Shown here: one piece after another, positions 18,360-27,680 of the stretch
Position numbering within the stretch: the first letter of the stretch is position 1
Layout of the letters: each line of letters opens with the position of its first letter
NCBI GenBank assembly: GCA_002840125.1
Contig: PGZF01000004.1
Coordinates: forward strand, 479,346 to 543,345
Length of the DNA: 64,000 bases
Direction of reading: 5' to 3'
From: Gammaproteobacteria bacterium HGW-Gammaproteobacteria-15
GTDB lineage: Bacteria > Pseudomonadota > Gammaproteobacteria > Enterobacterales > Alteromonadaceae
Translations under genes and position numbers: made by a program
Notes under the pieces: model-generated
Database searches by the model: none
What the model saw: the letters and a program-made list of their open reading frames with translations, nothing else
Told to the model about the DNA's origin: nothing

Positions 18360-21300
18360 ATGTTGATCCTGCGTGGTGCGCCAGCACTGTCCGATTTCAG
18401 AATTCAGAAGTTACTAGACCAATGCGCCCAGAGTGGCTTAACCATCAGCGGTATTTATGCTGAGTTTATGCACTTTGCTGATGTTAGCAGCGCATTGACT
18501 GACGCCCAGCAGCAAACACTGGATAAATTGTTAACCTATGGCCCGGCCATAGCCTGCCATGAACCACGCGGCCAGTTAGTGCTGGTAACGCCACGGCCGG
18601 GCACTATTTCGCCCTGGTCATCTAAAGCGACAGATATCGCCCGTAACTGTGGTTTAACGCCGGTTTCGCGTTTAGAGCGTGGTATTGCCTATTATATTGA
18701 AGCTTCTGCAGCCTTAACGGCTGAGCAACTACAGCAGGTTGCTGCCTTATTGCATGACCGCATGATGGAAGCGGTGTTTAGCGAGCTTACCCAAGCGCAG
18801 GCACTGTTTACCAAAGCTGAGCCTGCAGAGCTTAGCACGGTGGATATTAAAAACGGCGGCCGTGCGGCGCTGGCTAAAGCCAATATCGATATGGGCCTGG
18901 CATTGGCCGATGATGAAATTGATTACCTGTTTGATAACTTCACCGCGCTTGGCCGTAACCCGAACGACATCGAGCTGTATATGTTCGCTCAGGCGAACTC
19001 AGAGCATTGCCGGCATAAAATTTTTAACGCCGACTGGACTATCGACGGCGTACAACAGCCTAAATCGCTGTTTAAAATGATTAAAAACACCTTTGAGCAA
19101 ACGCCGGACTATGTGTTGTCTGCCTACAAAGATAATGCTGCGGTAATGGAAGGCTCTACCGCTGGCCGCTTTTTTGCCCAGCCCGGTAATTTAACTTATC
19201 ATTATCATCATGAACCTATTCATATACTGATGAAGGTAGAAACCCACAACCACCCAACGGCTATTTCGCCCTATCCGGGAGCTGCAACCGGTTCTGGCGG
19301 TGAAATTCGTGATGAAGGCGCCACCGGTGTCGGCTCTAAACCTAAAGCCGGTTTAGTTGGTTTTTCGGTATCTAACTTACGTATTCCTGGGTTTGAACAG
19401 CCGTGGGAAACCGATTTTGGCAAGCCGGAGCGTATTGTATCAGCGCTGGATATTATGCTGGACGGCCCTTTGGGCGGCGCGGCGTTTAATAACGAATTTG
19501 GCCGCCCGGCCATTAACGGTTATTTCCGTACTTATGAAGAAAAGGTACCCAGCCATAACGGTGACGAAGTACGCGGTTATCATAAGCCGATTATGATTGC
19601 CGGTGGTTTAGGCAATATCCGTGCTGATCATGTGCAAAAAGGTGATTTACCGGTTGGCGCAAAACTGGTGGTATTAGGCGGCCCGGCAATGAATATCGGC
19701 CTTGGCGGCGGTGCGGCATCTTCAATGGCGTCTGGCCAGTCGGCAGAGGATTTAGACTTTGCCTCAGTGCAACGCGAAAACCCGGAAATTGAACGCCGTT
19801 GTCAGGAAGTCATTGATCGCTGCTGGCAGCTGGGAAGCGAAAACCCTATCGTATTTATTCACGATGTTGGCGCCGGTGGTTTATCGAATGCCTTCCCTGA
19901 GCTGGTTAACGATGGTGGCGTGGGTGGTAAGTTTGAACTGCGCAATGTACCAAACGACGAGCCGGGCATGTCGCCGTTGCAAATCTGGTGTAACGAATCG
20001 CAAGAGCGTTATGTAATGGCGATACCGGCCGACAAGATGGCGGTGTTCGAGCAGATCTGTAAACGTGAGCGCGCACCTTTTGCCGTTGTAGGCGAAGCTA
20101 CAGCAGAACAACATTTAACGCTGACCGATACCCATTTTGGCAGCACGCCCATTGATCTACCATTAAACGTGTTACTGGGCAAAGCGCCGAAAATGCACCG
20201 CGATGTGCAAAGCGCACAAACCGCGGGTAAAGCACTGGATTTAACCGGCGTAACGGTAAAAGACGCGGCAGAGCGTTTATTGCGTTTACCGGCTATTGCC
20301 GAAAAAACCTTCCTGGTAACCATTGGTGATCGCACGGTAACCGGTTTAGTTGCGCGTGATCAGATGGTTGGCCCCTGGCAGGTGCCGGTAGCTAACTGCG
20401 GTGTTACTGCTGCCAGTTACGACACCTACCACGGCGAAGCAATGGCAATGGGCGAGCGCACGCCGGTGGCGCTGCTCGATTTTGCTGCTTCTGCCCGTTT
20501 AGCGGTAGCAGAAGCCATTACCAATATAGCCGCCACTGATATTGGCGATCTAAAGCGGATTAAATTATCTGCCAACTGGATGGCAGCAGCCGGCCACCCA
20601 GGCGAAGACGCCGGTTTATACGCCGCAGTAAAAGCCATTGGTGAAGAGCTGTGCCCTGCACTGGAAGTGACTATTCCGGTGGGTAAAGACTCTATGTCAA
20701 TGAAAACCAAATGGCAGCAAAACGGTGAAGAGAAAGCCGTGACCGCGCCATTATCTTTAGTGATCACTGCGTTTGCCCGCGTAGAAGATATCCGCAAAAC
20801 GGTCACACCGCAGCTGCGCACCGACAAAGGCGATACCAGCCTGCTGGTAATTGACTTAGGCCAGGGCCAGAACCGCTTAGGCGCGTCCTGTTTAGCGCAG
20901 GTTTATAAGCAGCTGGGCCAGACGCCGGTTGATTTAGACAGCCCACAACTGCTGATTAACTTCTTTAACGCCGTGCAGCAATTAACCCGCGAGCAAAAAC
21001 TGCTGGCCTACCATGACCGTTCAGACGGTGGTTTATTTGTTACGCTGGCCGAAATGGCCTTTGCCGGTAAAGCTGGTGTACGTGCCGATATCAGCGTACT
21101 GGGTAACGACGATATGGCGGTGCTGTTCTCTGAAGAGCCGGGCGCGGTTATTCAGGTTGCTGCAGCGGATCTGGATTACGTTAAGCAGCTACTGGCACAG
21201 CATCAGCTGGGCAACTGCAGCCATGTGATTGGCAGCGTAAACACTAATGACGAGCTGGTATTCAGCCGTGGCGATAAAGTGGTATTAAGCGACAGCCGCA

Positions 21301-22253
21301 CCCGCTTGCGTTGTATCTGGGCAGAAACCACCTATCAGATGCAGGCGCTGCGTGACAACCCGGCTGGCGCCAGGCAAGAGTTTGACGCCAAAGCTGATGT
21401 TGCCGATCCGGGCCTTAATGTAAAACTAAGCTTTGATTTAAATGCCGACGTCGCCGCGCCGTTTATTTTAAAAGGTGCTGCGCCGAAAGTGGCCATTTTA
21501 CGCGAACAGGGCGTTAACTCGCACGTAGAAATGGCTGCGGCGTTTAACCGTGCCGGTTTTACCGCCGTTGATGTGCATATGAGCGATATACTGGCGGGCC
21601 GGGCTAAGTTAGCCGATTTTAACGGCTTAGTGGCCTGTGGTGGTTTCTCTTACGGCGACGTACTGGGGGCCGGTGAAGGCTGGGCTAAATCAGTATTGTT
21701 TAACGACATTGCCCGTAAGCAGTTTGCTGAGTTCTTTGCGCGCCAAAGCACCTTCTCGCTGGGGGTGTGTAACGGCTGTCAGATGATGTCTAACCTCAAG
21801 AGCCTGATCCCAGGTGCTGAGCTGTGGCCACACTTTGTGCGCAACAAGTCTGAGCGCTTTGAAGCCCGTTTTAGTCTGGTAGAAATACAGCAAAGCCCGT
21901 CGTTGTTTTTTAACGGTATGGCCGGTTCACGTATGCCGATTGCTGTGTCACACGGTGAAGGCCATGCTGAGTTTGCTTCATCTGAAGCACTCGCCAAAGC
22001 CAACCACAGCGGCACGGTTGCCATGCGCTTTGTGGATCACTACGGCAAAGCCACTGAGCAATACCCGCAAAACCCGAACGGCTCGCCAGCCGGTATCACC
22101 TCGCTTACCACCACTGATGGCCGCGTAACGATAATGATGCCACATCCGGAGCGGGTATTCCGCGCCGTAGCCAATTCATGGCAGCCAGACGGCTGGCAGG
22201 AAGACAGTCCCTGGATGCGTATGTTCCGCAACTCGCGGGTTTGGTTAGGTTAA
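18360..22253 (+). CDS. purL: Phosphoribosylformylglycinamidine synthase (single-chain PurL)
   Basis: This large enzyme turns FGAR and glutamine into FGAM in purine synthesis. At 1297 residues it is the fused gammaproteobacterial form. Visible parts are the N-terminal PurS-like domain, two AIR-synthase-type halves ([15 protein letters not shown] about 214-228; [20 protein letters not shown] with its metal-binding and glycine residues about 296-315; PVGKDSMSM in the second half), and a C-terminal glutamine amidotransferase with [15 protein letters not shown], the nucleophile Cys1137 in [10 protein letters not shown], and HPERV. A TATAAT at 18302-18307 may be its -10 element, but I see no good -35. 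A strong terminator follows. Confidence 0.98.
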   Translation: MLILRGAPALSDFRIQKLLDQCAQSGLTISGIYAEFMHFADVSSALTDAQQQTLDKLLTYGPAIACHEPRGQLVLVTPRPGTISPWSSKATDIARNCGLTPVSRLERGIAYYIEASAALTAEQLQQVAALLHDRMMEAVFSELTQAQALFTKAEPAELSTVDIKNGGRAALAKANIDMGLALADDEIDYLFDNFTALGRNPNDIELYMFAQANSEHCRHKIFNADWTIDGVQQPKSLFKMIKNTFEQTPDYVLSAYKDNAAVMEGSTAGRFFAQPGNLTYHYHHEPIHILMKVETHNHPTAISPYPGAATGSGGEIRDEGATGVGSKPKAGLVGFSVSNLRIPGFEQPWETDFGKPERIVSALDIMLDGPLGGAAFNNEFGRPAINGYFRTYEEKVPSHNGDEVRGYHKPIMIAGGLGNIRADHVQKGDLPVGAKLVVLGGPAMNIGLGGGAASSMASGQSAEDLDFASVQRENPEIERRCQEVIDRCWQLGSENPIVFIHDVGAGGLSNAFPELVNDGGVGGKFELRNVPNDEPGMSPLQIWCNESQERYVMAIPADKMAVFEQICKRERAPFAVVGEATAEQHLTLTDTHFGSTPIDLPLNVLLGKAPKMHRDVQSAQTAGKALDLTGVTVKDAAERLLRLPAIAEKTFLVTIGDRTVTGLVARDQMVGPWQVPVANCGVTAASYDTYHGEAMAMGERTPVALLDFAASARLAVAEAITNIAATDIGDLKRIKLSANWMAAAGHPGEDAGLYAAVKAIGEELCPALEVTIPVGKDSMSMKTKWQQNGEEKAVTAPLSLVITAFARVEDIRKTVTPQLRTDKGDTSLLVIDLGQGQNRLGASCLAQVYKQLGQTPVDLDSPQLLINFFNAVQQLTREQKLLAYHDRSDGGLFVTLAEMAFAGKAGVRADISVLGNDDMAVLFSEEPGAVIQVAAADLDYVKQLLAQHQLGNCSHVIGSVNTNDELVFSRGDKVVLSDSRTRLRCIWAETTYQMQALRDNPAGARQEFDAKADVADPGLNVKLSFDLNADVAAPFILKGAAPKVAILREQGVNSHVEMAAAFNRAGFTAVDVHMSDILAGRAKLADFNGLVACGGFSYGDVLGAGEGWAKSVLFNDIARKQFAEFFARQSTFSLGVCNGCQMMSNLKSLIPGAELWPHFVRNKSERFEARFSLVEIQQSPSLFFNGMAGSRMPIAVSHGEGHAEFASSEALAKANHSGTVAMRFVDHYGKATEQYPQNPNGSPAGITSLTTTDGRVTIMMPHPERVFRAVANSWQPDGWQEDSPWMRMFRNSRVWLG

Positions 22254-22274
22254 GCTAACTAAGCTGTAATAATG

Positions 22275-22301
22275 AAAAAACCTGCTGCGGCAGGTTTTTT
22301 T
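22275..22301 (+). terminator. Rho-independent terminator after purL
   Basis: An AAAACCTGC/GCAGGTTTT-type stem with a short loop runs into seven T, about 20 bp after the purL stop and before the convergent deacetylase gene. Confidence 0.88.
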
Positions 22302-22354
22302 ATGACTAGCGAAAAGATAAATGCATTAGCCGTCGGTATTACGGCGGTGTTTAC

Positions 22355-23272
22355 CTACATCAAGCCTTTTAAAAATGCTACTACACTGCGGCCCAGTGCG
22401 CTTAAGGCGTAGCCGCCTTCCAGTGCGGCGACGATACGGCCCTGGCAGTGTTGGTCGGCCAGTTGTTTTAGCTGCTGGGCTATCCACTGGTAATCGGCTT
22501 CGGTTAGCAGAAACTGCGCCATATCATCTTCGCGGTGGCCGTCAAAACCGGCGGATACCAGAATAAGCTGCGGTTTAAACGCATTAATGCGCGGCAGCCA
22601 ATGCTGCAGAATTTGTTCACGCCAGATGGCTGGTTTGCACAGGGCTGGTAGCGGTAAGTTTTCAATATTACTGGCGCTTGGGTGTTCACCGGTATTGGGG
22701 TAAAGCGGATACTGAAAGGATGAGCAAAACAACACCCGCTCATCAGCGGCGAAAATATCTTCAGTGCCGTTGCCGTGATGCACGTCAAAATCGACTATGG
22801 CTACCCGGCTAAGCTGGTAGTGCTCAAGCGCGTAAGCGGTTGCTACAGCGATATTGTTAAAAATACAAAAGCCCATAGCCTGGCTGCGCGTAGCATGGTG
22901 GCCCGGTGGGCGCACATTACAAAACGCCTGCTGGTTGGTGTCGCTCATAACCTGATCTACCGCGTTAATGGTAGCGCCTGCAGCGTGCAGGGCAGCATTG
23001 AGGCTATGTTTCATCATCTGGGTATCAGGGTCTAGCCAGATATGGCCATCTTCTGGGGTTTTGTGGTAAATTTCATCAACATACAGCTTATCGTGTACAT
23101 GATATAGATCTTCTGCTCTGGCAGGTGTGGCGTCGCGCTGTTGCACAATAAACTCCAGGCCAGAGCGGATCAACTGATCATTTATCGCACTTAGCCGGGC
23201 AGGTTGTTCCGGGTGATCATCGCCGGCCTGGTGTAAATAACAGCTGGGGTGGCTAAACAGGGTAATTGCCAT
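22355..23272 (-). CDS. Histone deacetylase-fold (AcuC-like) deacetylase
   Basis: The 305-residue protein is a zinc-dependent deacetylase of the arginase/HDAC fold; bacterial relatives act on acetyl-lysine proteins (AcuC) or on acetylpolyamines. The catalytic region is intact: RPPGHHATRSQAMGFCIFNN (the active-site His pair about residues 124-125), VDFDVHHGNGTEDIF (zinc ligands Asp and His about 160-162) and SAGFDGHREDDMA (third ligand Asp about 244). It begins 3 bp after the stop of the upstream acetyl-CoA hydrolase/GNAT gene, so the two form one transcript. An AcuC-like role in reversing acetylation of metabolic enzymes is an inference from this pairing; acetylpolyamine amidohydrolase is the alternative. 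Confidence 0.85.
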   Translation of the reverse strand: MAITLFSHPSCYLHQAGDDHPEQPARLSAINDQLIRSGLEFIVQQRDATPARAEDLYHVHDKLYVDEIYHKTPEDGHIWLDPDTQMMKHSLNAALHAAGATINAVDQVMSDTNQQAFCNVRPPGHHATRSQAMGFCIFNNIAVATAYALEHYQLSRVAIVDFDVHHGNGTEDIFAADERVLFCSSFQYPLYPNTGEHPSASNIENLPLPALCKPAIWREQILQHWLPRINAFKPQLILVSAGFDGHREDDMAQFLLTEADYQWIAQQLKQLADQHCQGRIVAALEGGYALSALGRSVVAFLKGLM

Positions 23273-23275
23273 CCG

Positions 23276-25132
23276 TTATGCTCCGCTGGTTTTGCTGGCT
23301 GAGCGGGGCAGGCGCAGCTGCAGGTTAACTTCTGTGGGTTCGTCCCCCGGCAGGCGGCTAAAACCGGCTTTTTGGAATACCGCCAGCATGGCTTTATTTT
23401 CTGAGCGTACGTAGGCTGTCATGCTGGTTAAACCGCGTAATTCAGCAATGGTGATCATCTCCTGCAACAGGCGTTTGGCCATGCCTTTGCCCTGATGCTT
23501 TTCCCGCGTAACAAAAGCCACTTCGCAGCTTTGGTTGTCGTTTAACAGGTAATAACGGCCCACAGCCTGAATTTGTACCGCTGAGCCTTTTTGTTTCACA
23601 ATGCACAGTGCTAAATCGCGGGATTGATCAACGCCCACCAGGGTACAGGATTTCTCCCGGCTCATTTGCGTTGGCACGGCGCTGTAGCGCAGTTGCAGTG
23701 TTTCTTTGGTGTGTGAGTAAAAAAACTCCTGCAGGCGGCGTTCGTCAGATGGGTTTAATGGCCGAAGATCAAATTCTTCGCCATCAATTAATAGCTCTTT
23801 AAAACCGACATCACCCAGCTCTGGTACTTCCATGGGGGTGTGCAGCTGGTAATGCGGTACCCAGTAATGCTTACGCACTTCTTCCAGCAACTGCTGGCGA
23901 AACTTCGGGTGTGCGACCCGGATCAGCTCCAGTGAGCGTTCGCGGATACTTTTACCGCGTAGTGATGCCACGCCAAACTCGGTAACCACATAGTGTACAT
24001 GGCCGCGCGAGGTTACCACACCAGCACCTTCAGAAATAAAGGGGACTATGCGTGATATAGTGCCGTTTTGCGCAGTTGAGGGCAGGGCGATAATGGGTTT
24101 GCCGCCACTGCTCATGGAGGCGCCGCGGCTAAAATCTACCTGGCCACCAATGCCGCTGTAAAATAAATGGCCAATAGAGTCGGAGACAATCTGGCCGGTT
24201 AAATCAACTTCAATGGCGCTGTTAATGGCCACCATATTGTCATTACGGGCGATATTAGTCGGCGAGTTCACATATTCGCTGGGGTAAAAACCCAGATGCG
24301 GGTTGGCATGGACAAAATCGTACAGTGCCCTGCTGCCGACACAAAAACTGGTTACCGTTTTGCCCGGATGAAAGGTTTTTTTGCGGTTATTCACCACGCC
24401 TTTTTTAATCAGTTCCATTACACCATCGGTAATCAGTTCGCTGTGTACGCCAAGATCTTTGTGGTTACCCAGGTAGCGCAGTACGGCATCACAAATTTTG
24501 CCGATACCAATTTGTATCGTGGCACCATCTTCTATCAGCAAAGACACATACTGGCCGATCCGCTCAGTAATGGCATCAAGCTCGGGCGCGGGCATTTCTG
24601 GCAGTGGTTGGTCGGCATAGAAAAAGCTATCAATCTGATCGCGGTGAATAAAAGCCTGGCCGTAGGTGACCGGCATGGCGCTGTTAACCTGGGCGATAAC
24701 TTTTTTGGCTGATTTGGCCGCCGCTGATACCACATCTACCGATACACCAAGCGAGTGATAACCATGCTCGTCGGCCGGGCTTACCATAATTAATGCAGCG
24801 TCCAGCGGTAATACGCCGTCGCTGAATAGCGAAGGAATGTCTGACATAAAGCAGGGGGTGTAATCGGCACGGCCTTCGGCAACGGCCTGACGCACTTTGT
24901 CGCCACCAATAAACAGTGCATTTACTTTAAACAGTTGCTGGTGCTGCGGCTCTACCCACTTGTTGTCTGCCAGCGTGTAAACCTGCACTATTTCAATATC
25001 GTGCAGCTGTTTGGCGTTGGCTATCAGATCATCAATCAGGGCGGCGGGGGTACTAGCATGCGAGCCAATAAAAATACGGTCGCCGGATTTTAACAGCTGT
25101 TGCCAGTTCAGCTTAGCGGGGGCTTTAGCCAC
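23276..25132 (-). CDS. Acetyl-CoA hydrolase/transferase fused to a GNAT acetyltransferase domain
   Basis: The 618-residue protein joins two domains. Residues about 5-435 match the acetyl-CoA hydrolase/CoA-transferase family, with GIGKICDAVLRYLGNHKDLGVHSE (landmark about 214-230), the NPTNIARNDNMVAINSA-type stretch and FSRGASMSSGGKPIIALPST. Residues about 455-605 are a GNAT domain with the acetyl-CoA loop EKHQGKGMAKRLL (about 552-564). Acetyl-CoA handling and acetyl transfer are therefore on one chain, and the deacetylase gene follows 3 bp later. Whether the N-terminal part still moves CoA or senses acyl-CoA, as in some protein acetyltransferases with inactive acyl-CoA-binding domains, cannot be told here. 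The catalytic glutamate of the CoA-transferase part was not located with certainty. Confidence 0.85.
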   Translation of the reverse strand: MAKAPAKLNWQQLLKSGDRIFIGSHASTPAALIDDLIANAKQLHDIEIVQVYTLADNKWVEPQHQQLFKVNALFIGGDKVRQAVAEGRADYTPCFMSDIPSLFSDGVLPLDAALIMVSPADEHGYHSLGVSVDVVSAAAKSAKKVIAQVNSAMPVTYGQAFIHRDQIDSFFYADQPLPEMPAPELDAITERIGQYVSLLIEDGATIQIGIGKICDAVLRYLGNHKDLGVHSELITDGVMELIKKGVVNNRKKTFHPGKTVTSFCVGSRALYDFVHANPHLGFYPSEYVNSPTNIARNDNMVAINSAIEVDLTGQIVSDSIGHLFYSGIGGQVDFSRGASMSSGGKPIIALPSTAQNGTISRIVPFISEGAGVVTSRGHVHYVVTEFGVASLRGKSIRERSLELIRVAHPKFRQQLLEEVRKHYWVPHYQLHTPMEVPELGDVGFKELLIDGEEFDLRPLNPSDERRLQEFFYSHTKETLQLRYSAVPTQMSREKSCTLVGVDQSRDLALCIVKQKGSAVQIQAVGRYYLLNDNQSCEVAFVTREKHQGKGMAKRLLQEMITIAELRGLTSMTAYVRSENKAMLAVFQKAGFSRLPGDEPTEVNLQLRLPRSASKTSGA

Positions 25133-25181
25133 TGTTATGCTCCGTGTAGTGTGATACAGCTATAGAATAACAGTTTAGGCT

Positions 25182-25209
25182 AAAAGGCAACCGCGGCGCA
25201 GTCGCCTTT
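25182..25209 (-). terminator. Probable terminator after ompW
   Basis: On the minus strand AAAGGCGAC pairs with GTTGCCTTT (one G-T pair) and runs into T. It starts about 16 bp after the ompW stop. Confidence 0.65.
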
Positions 25210-25225
25210 AGTCTAAGTTATTGCT

Positions 25226-25924
25226 TTATAACTTCCAGCGCAGGCCTACCATGGCAACGTAGGGGTCTATGTCAACATCAACGCTTTGCACTGTAGTGCC
25301 ATTTACCTGAACCCGGCCGGTGGTGTCGATATCCATTTTGCTTACCATCAGGTGCAGGCCTAAGGTGTCGGTGAGTTTAATGTTTACGCCAGCTTGTAAT
25401 GCCAGACCAAAAGAGCTTTTCAGTTTTAGCCCGACCTTGTCGTCAGCGCCGGCGACTTCCAGCGCGTTTAAGGCACCAACCAATTGGGCATCCGCTTTTT
25501 CATTAAAAAACTCTGTGTAATTTAACCCGACACCAATGAAGGGATCAAACATCTGATGCTGTGGCATAAAATGATACTGTGCCAGCAATGTTGGCGGTAA
25601 ATGCTTAGTTTTACCTACTTTTAAGCCATCGATCGCCGAGCCTTTCACGGTAATATCATGGCTGAACGGGGTAGCGGCAATCAGTTGTACTGCCCAGTTC
25701 GGGTTAATGCGGTAGTCAAATGTCAGGCCCAACTGGGTATTAGTATTAACGCCAACAGCAGTGGAACCTGATGGCAAACCGGCCACCTGCTCAATAACGT
25801 TTAAGCTGGAGCTGCTGTCGTCCGGCGCTACAGTAATGGCGCCTACGTTAATCGCAAAGTCGGCAGAAGCAGGTGCAGCGGCTAACAGTGAGGCAAGAGT
25901 GATAATGGACAGGGTTGTTTTCAT
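25226..25924 (-). CDS. ompW: OmpW-family outer membrane protein
   Basis: OmpW-type proteins form a small eight-stranded outer-membrane barrel with a hydrophobic channel. The start is the ATG at 25924, which follows a GGAG site; an in-frame GTG 12 bases upstream overlaps that site and is unlikely. The 232-residue protein has a clear signal peptide (MKTTLSIITLASLLAAAPASA), the family's INPNWAVQLIAATPFSHDI (about 73-91), the LPPTLLAQYHFMPQ stretch and a C-terminal YVAMVGLRWKL with the aromatic pattern used for barrel assembly. It is flanked by terminators on both sides, so it is probably transcribed alone. Confidence 0.9.
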   Translation of the reverse strand: MKTTLSIITLASLLAAAPASADFAINVGAITVAPDDSSSSLNVIEQVAGLPSGSTAVGVNTNTQLGLTFDYRINPNWAVQLIAATPFSHDITVKGSAIDGLKVGKTKHLPPTLLAQYHFMPQHQMFDPFIGVGLNYTEFFNEKADAQLVGALNALEVAGADDKVGLKLKSSFGLALQAGVNIKLTDTLGLHLMVSKMDIDTTGRVQVNGTTVQSVDVDIDPYVAMVGLRWKL

Positions 25925-25995
25925 AATGATCTCCACAGATAAGTTCTGTGGCCAATTGTCCGCTTTGCTCAGCAGAGAATATTGGGCTGGATCAA

Positions 25996-26027
25996 TAAAA
26001 AACGGGGCTAATGTGAATTCAGCCCCG
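25996..26027 (-). terminator. Rho-independent terminator after the DUF3300 gene
   Basis: On the minus strand a GGGGCT/AGCCCC stem with an 11-base loop is followed by G and six T, about 30 bp after the stop at 26058. Confidence 0.85.
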
Positions 26028-26057
26028 TAGTTTGTTTTATATCAAATAAAGTAAGTA

Positions 26058-27515
26058 TTACTGAATTTGCCGTGCTGGTCGCTCCTGCCGTTGTACGGTA
26101 GGAGCCTGGCGCGGTTCACGTACCTGCTGCTGGCTTGGCTGGCGCACAGCAGGCGTTTGTTGCTGTACCTGAGGCTGCCGCTGCTGCACAGCCGGCTGCT
26201 GGTACTGCTGCCGTGGCTGTTGTACCTGAGGTTGTTGTTGTACTGCAGGTTGGCGTTGCTCTGCTCTGAGCTGGCGCTGCTCAGTGCGCTGAGGCTGTGT
26301 GGTTTGCACATCACGCTGGCGCAACTGTTCAGTGCTGATCACCCGCTCTGAACGTTGCTGCGGCACAGCCGGCTGGCGCTGCTCTTTTAATTGCTGGTTA
26401 AGCTGCTGCTGGCGGCGTTCATCGCGGTTAACCTCGGTTGGCCGTACCCGTTGCTCCGTTAAGACATTACGTTGCTCTGTTGAGGCATGGCGTTGCTGGC
26501 GCTGGTTGTTATCGTTTGCCTGCCATTCACGGTTCGGCATTCTGACCTGCTCAGCTGTTTTACGCTGATAATGCTGCTTGTTCTCGCGCACGGTGACACT
26601 GTTGTTTACACGGGTATGGCGCACCGGTTGGCCCTGCACTTCACGGGTTGGCTGGCGGTAACCATAACCTGCGTTGTAATCCCGGTTTAACCGTTCATGG
26701 CGGTAATGCACACCACGGCGATGTTCGGTGTTGTGGTGCCAGCGGCGGGCATCCACGTAGTGTCTGTGGCGTACCGGATAATAGCGCGGTGGTTTGTGGT
26801 AATAGTGGTGGTGTACTACCACATGGCGATGATGCCAGTCGAAGATACTAAAATAGAACCAGGGCCGCACATTCACACTTATGCCCCAGTGAAACGGGCT
26901 GTGGCGGTAATACACCCCTGCGGTATGCCAGTATACCGGTGGGTGTGATGGCCACCACCAGTCGCCGTACACTATGCGGGTGTCGTACACCGGCACATAG
27001 ACGACTTCTTTGCGCGCAGGCTCAATAATAATAATCTCACGCTCGCGCTCTACCACCACGTGTTTGGTGTCGTTTAGCGAGCCATTGGCATAGGCCTTTT
27101 GCCGCAAATTCTGAATGCTGGCCATTACCTGCGCTTCATCGGCTAAAAACGCCTCGCCAAGCTCCTGGGTCCAGTCCAGATCATTGCTTAGCCGTTCCAG
27201 TAACTGTGGAAAAGCCACCAGCGCTTTTACGCTTGGATCCCAGCTTTGCTTTTCTACAGCATCGACGGCGGCTTCGCCGGTCAGTTTAGGGTTATCTTTT
27301 ACCCAGCGGGCAGCCTGTACCACCTCCAGTGGGTAGGTTGCGGCAATCAGCACATGGGTTAATACGGTATCGGGATACAGGGCTACCGGCGCCAGCATTT
27401 GATCCAACTGCGCCTGCGACAAGGTTTCTTCTTCAGCCCGGACATCAAACGACTGGCTAACCAGCAGCACGCACATCGCCAGTATCCGGCTTAGTTGCAG
27501 CATCAGGTTTTTCAT
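26058..27515 (-). CDS. DUF3300 domain protein with His/Tyr-rich and Gln/Arg-rich regions
   Basis: The 485-residue protein starts with a signal peptide (about residues 1-27, ending near VRAEE) and continues with LDQMLAPVALYPDTVLTHVLIAATYPLEVV, the landmark of the DUF3300 family (about 35-60), whose function is unknown. The domain includes VVEREREIIIIEPARKEVVYVPVYD. Residues about 205-290 are unusually rich in His, Tyr, Trp and Arg. From about 330 the rest is low-complexity Gln/Arg/Pro with repeated QQ, EQR and VQQ units. Such a tail suggests an exported, possibly disordered envelope protein. It is a single-gene unit with its own terminator. Confidence 0.8.
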   Translation of the reverse strand: MKNLMLQLSRILAMCVLLVSQSFDVRAEEETLSQAQLDQMLAPVALYPDTVLTHVLIAATYPLEVVQAARWVKDNPKLTGEAAVDAVEKQSWDPSVKALVAFPQLLERLSNDLDWTQELGEAFLADEAQVMASIQNLRQKAYANGSLNDTKHVVVEREREIIIIEPARKEVVYVPVYDTRIVYGDWWWPSHPPVYWHTAGVYYRHSPFHWGISVNVRPWFYFSIFDWHHRHVVVHHHYYHKPPRYYPVRHRHYVDARRWHHNTEHRRGVHYRHERLNRDYNAGYGYRQPTREVQGQPVRHTRVNNSVTVRENKQHYQRKTAEQVRMPNREWQANDNNQRQQRHASTEQRNVLTEQRVRPTEVNRDERRQQQLNQQLKEQRQPAVPQQRSERVISTEQLRQRDVQTTQPQRTEQRQLRAEQRQPAVQQQPQVQQPRQQYQQPAVQQRQPQVQQQTPAVRQPSQQQVREPRQAPTVQRQERPARQIQ

Positions 27516-27634
27516 CTTGCTATCCTCAGTTTCACCGTGAGTAAATTACTGCACCGACGGCTTTTTGTACAGTGTATAGCTTATAGGGGGATGTGGCTGA
27601 ATTGAAACTGAACTTTACTGAACCTTTACATAGC

Positions 27635-27662
27635 AAAACCGGCAGCCAAAGCTGCCAGTTTC
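27635..27662 (-). terminator. Probable terminator after the OlsF-like gene
   Basis: On the minus strand AACTGGCAGC and GCTGCCGGTT pair (one mismatch) around a TTTG loop, with a TTTT stretch in the distal arm. It begins about 19 bp after the stop at 27681. Confidence 0.65.
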
Positions 27663-27680
27663 AATGAGGCTTTAACCGGA

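Noticed and set aside
26067..26948. Several plus-strand frames opposite the DUF3300 gene
   Set aside because: They are complements of the low-complexity Gln/Arg and His/Tyr coding region; long open frames there follow from codon bias.
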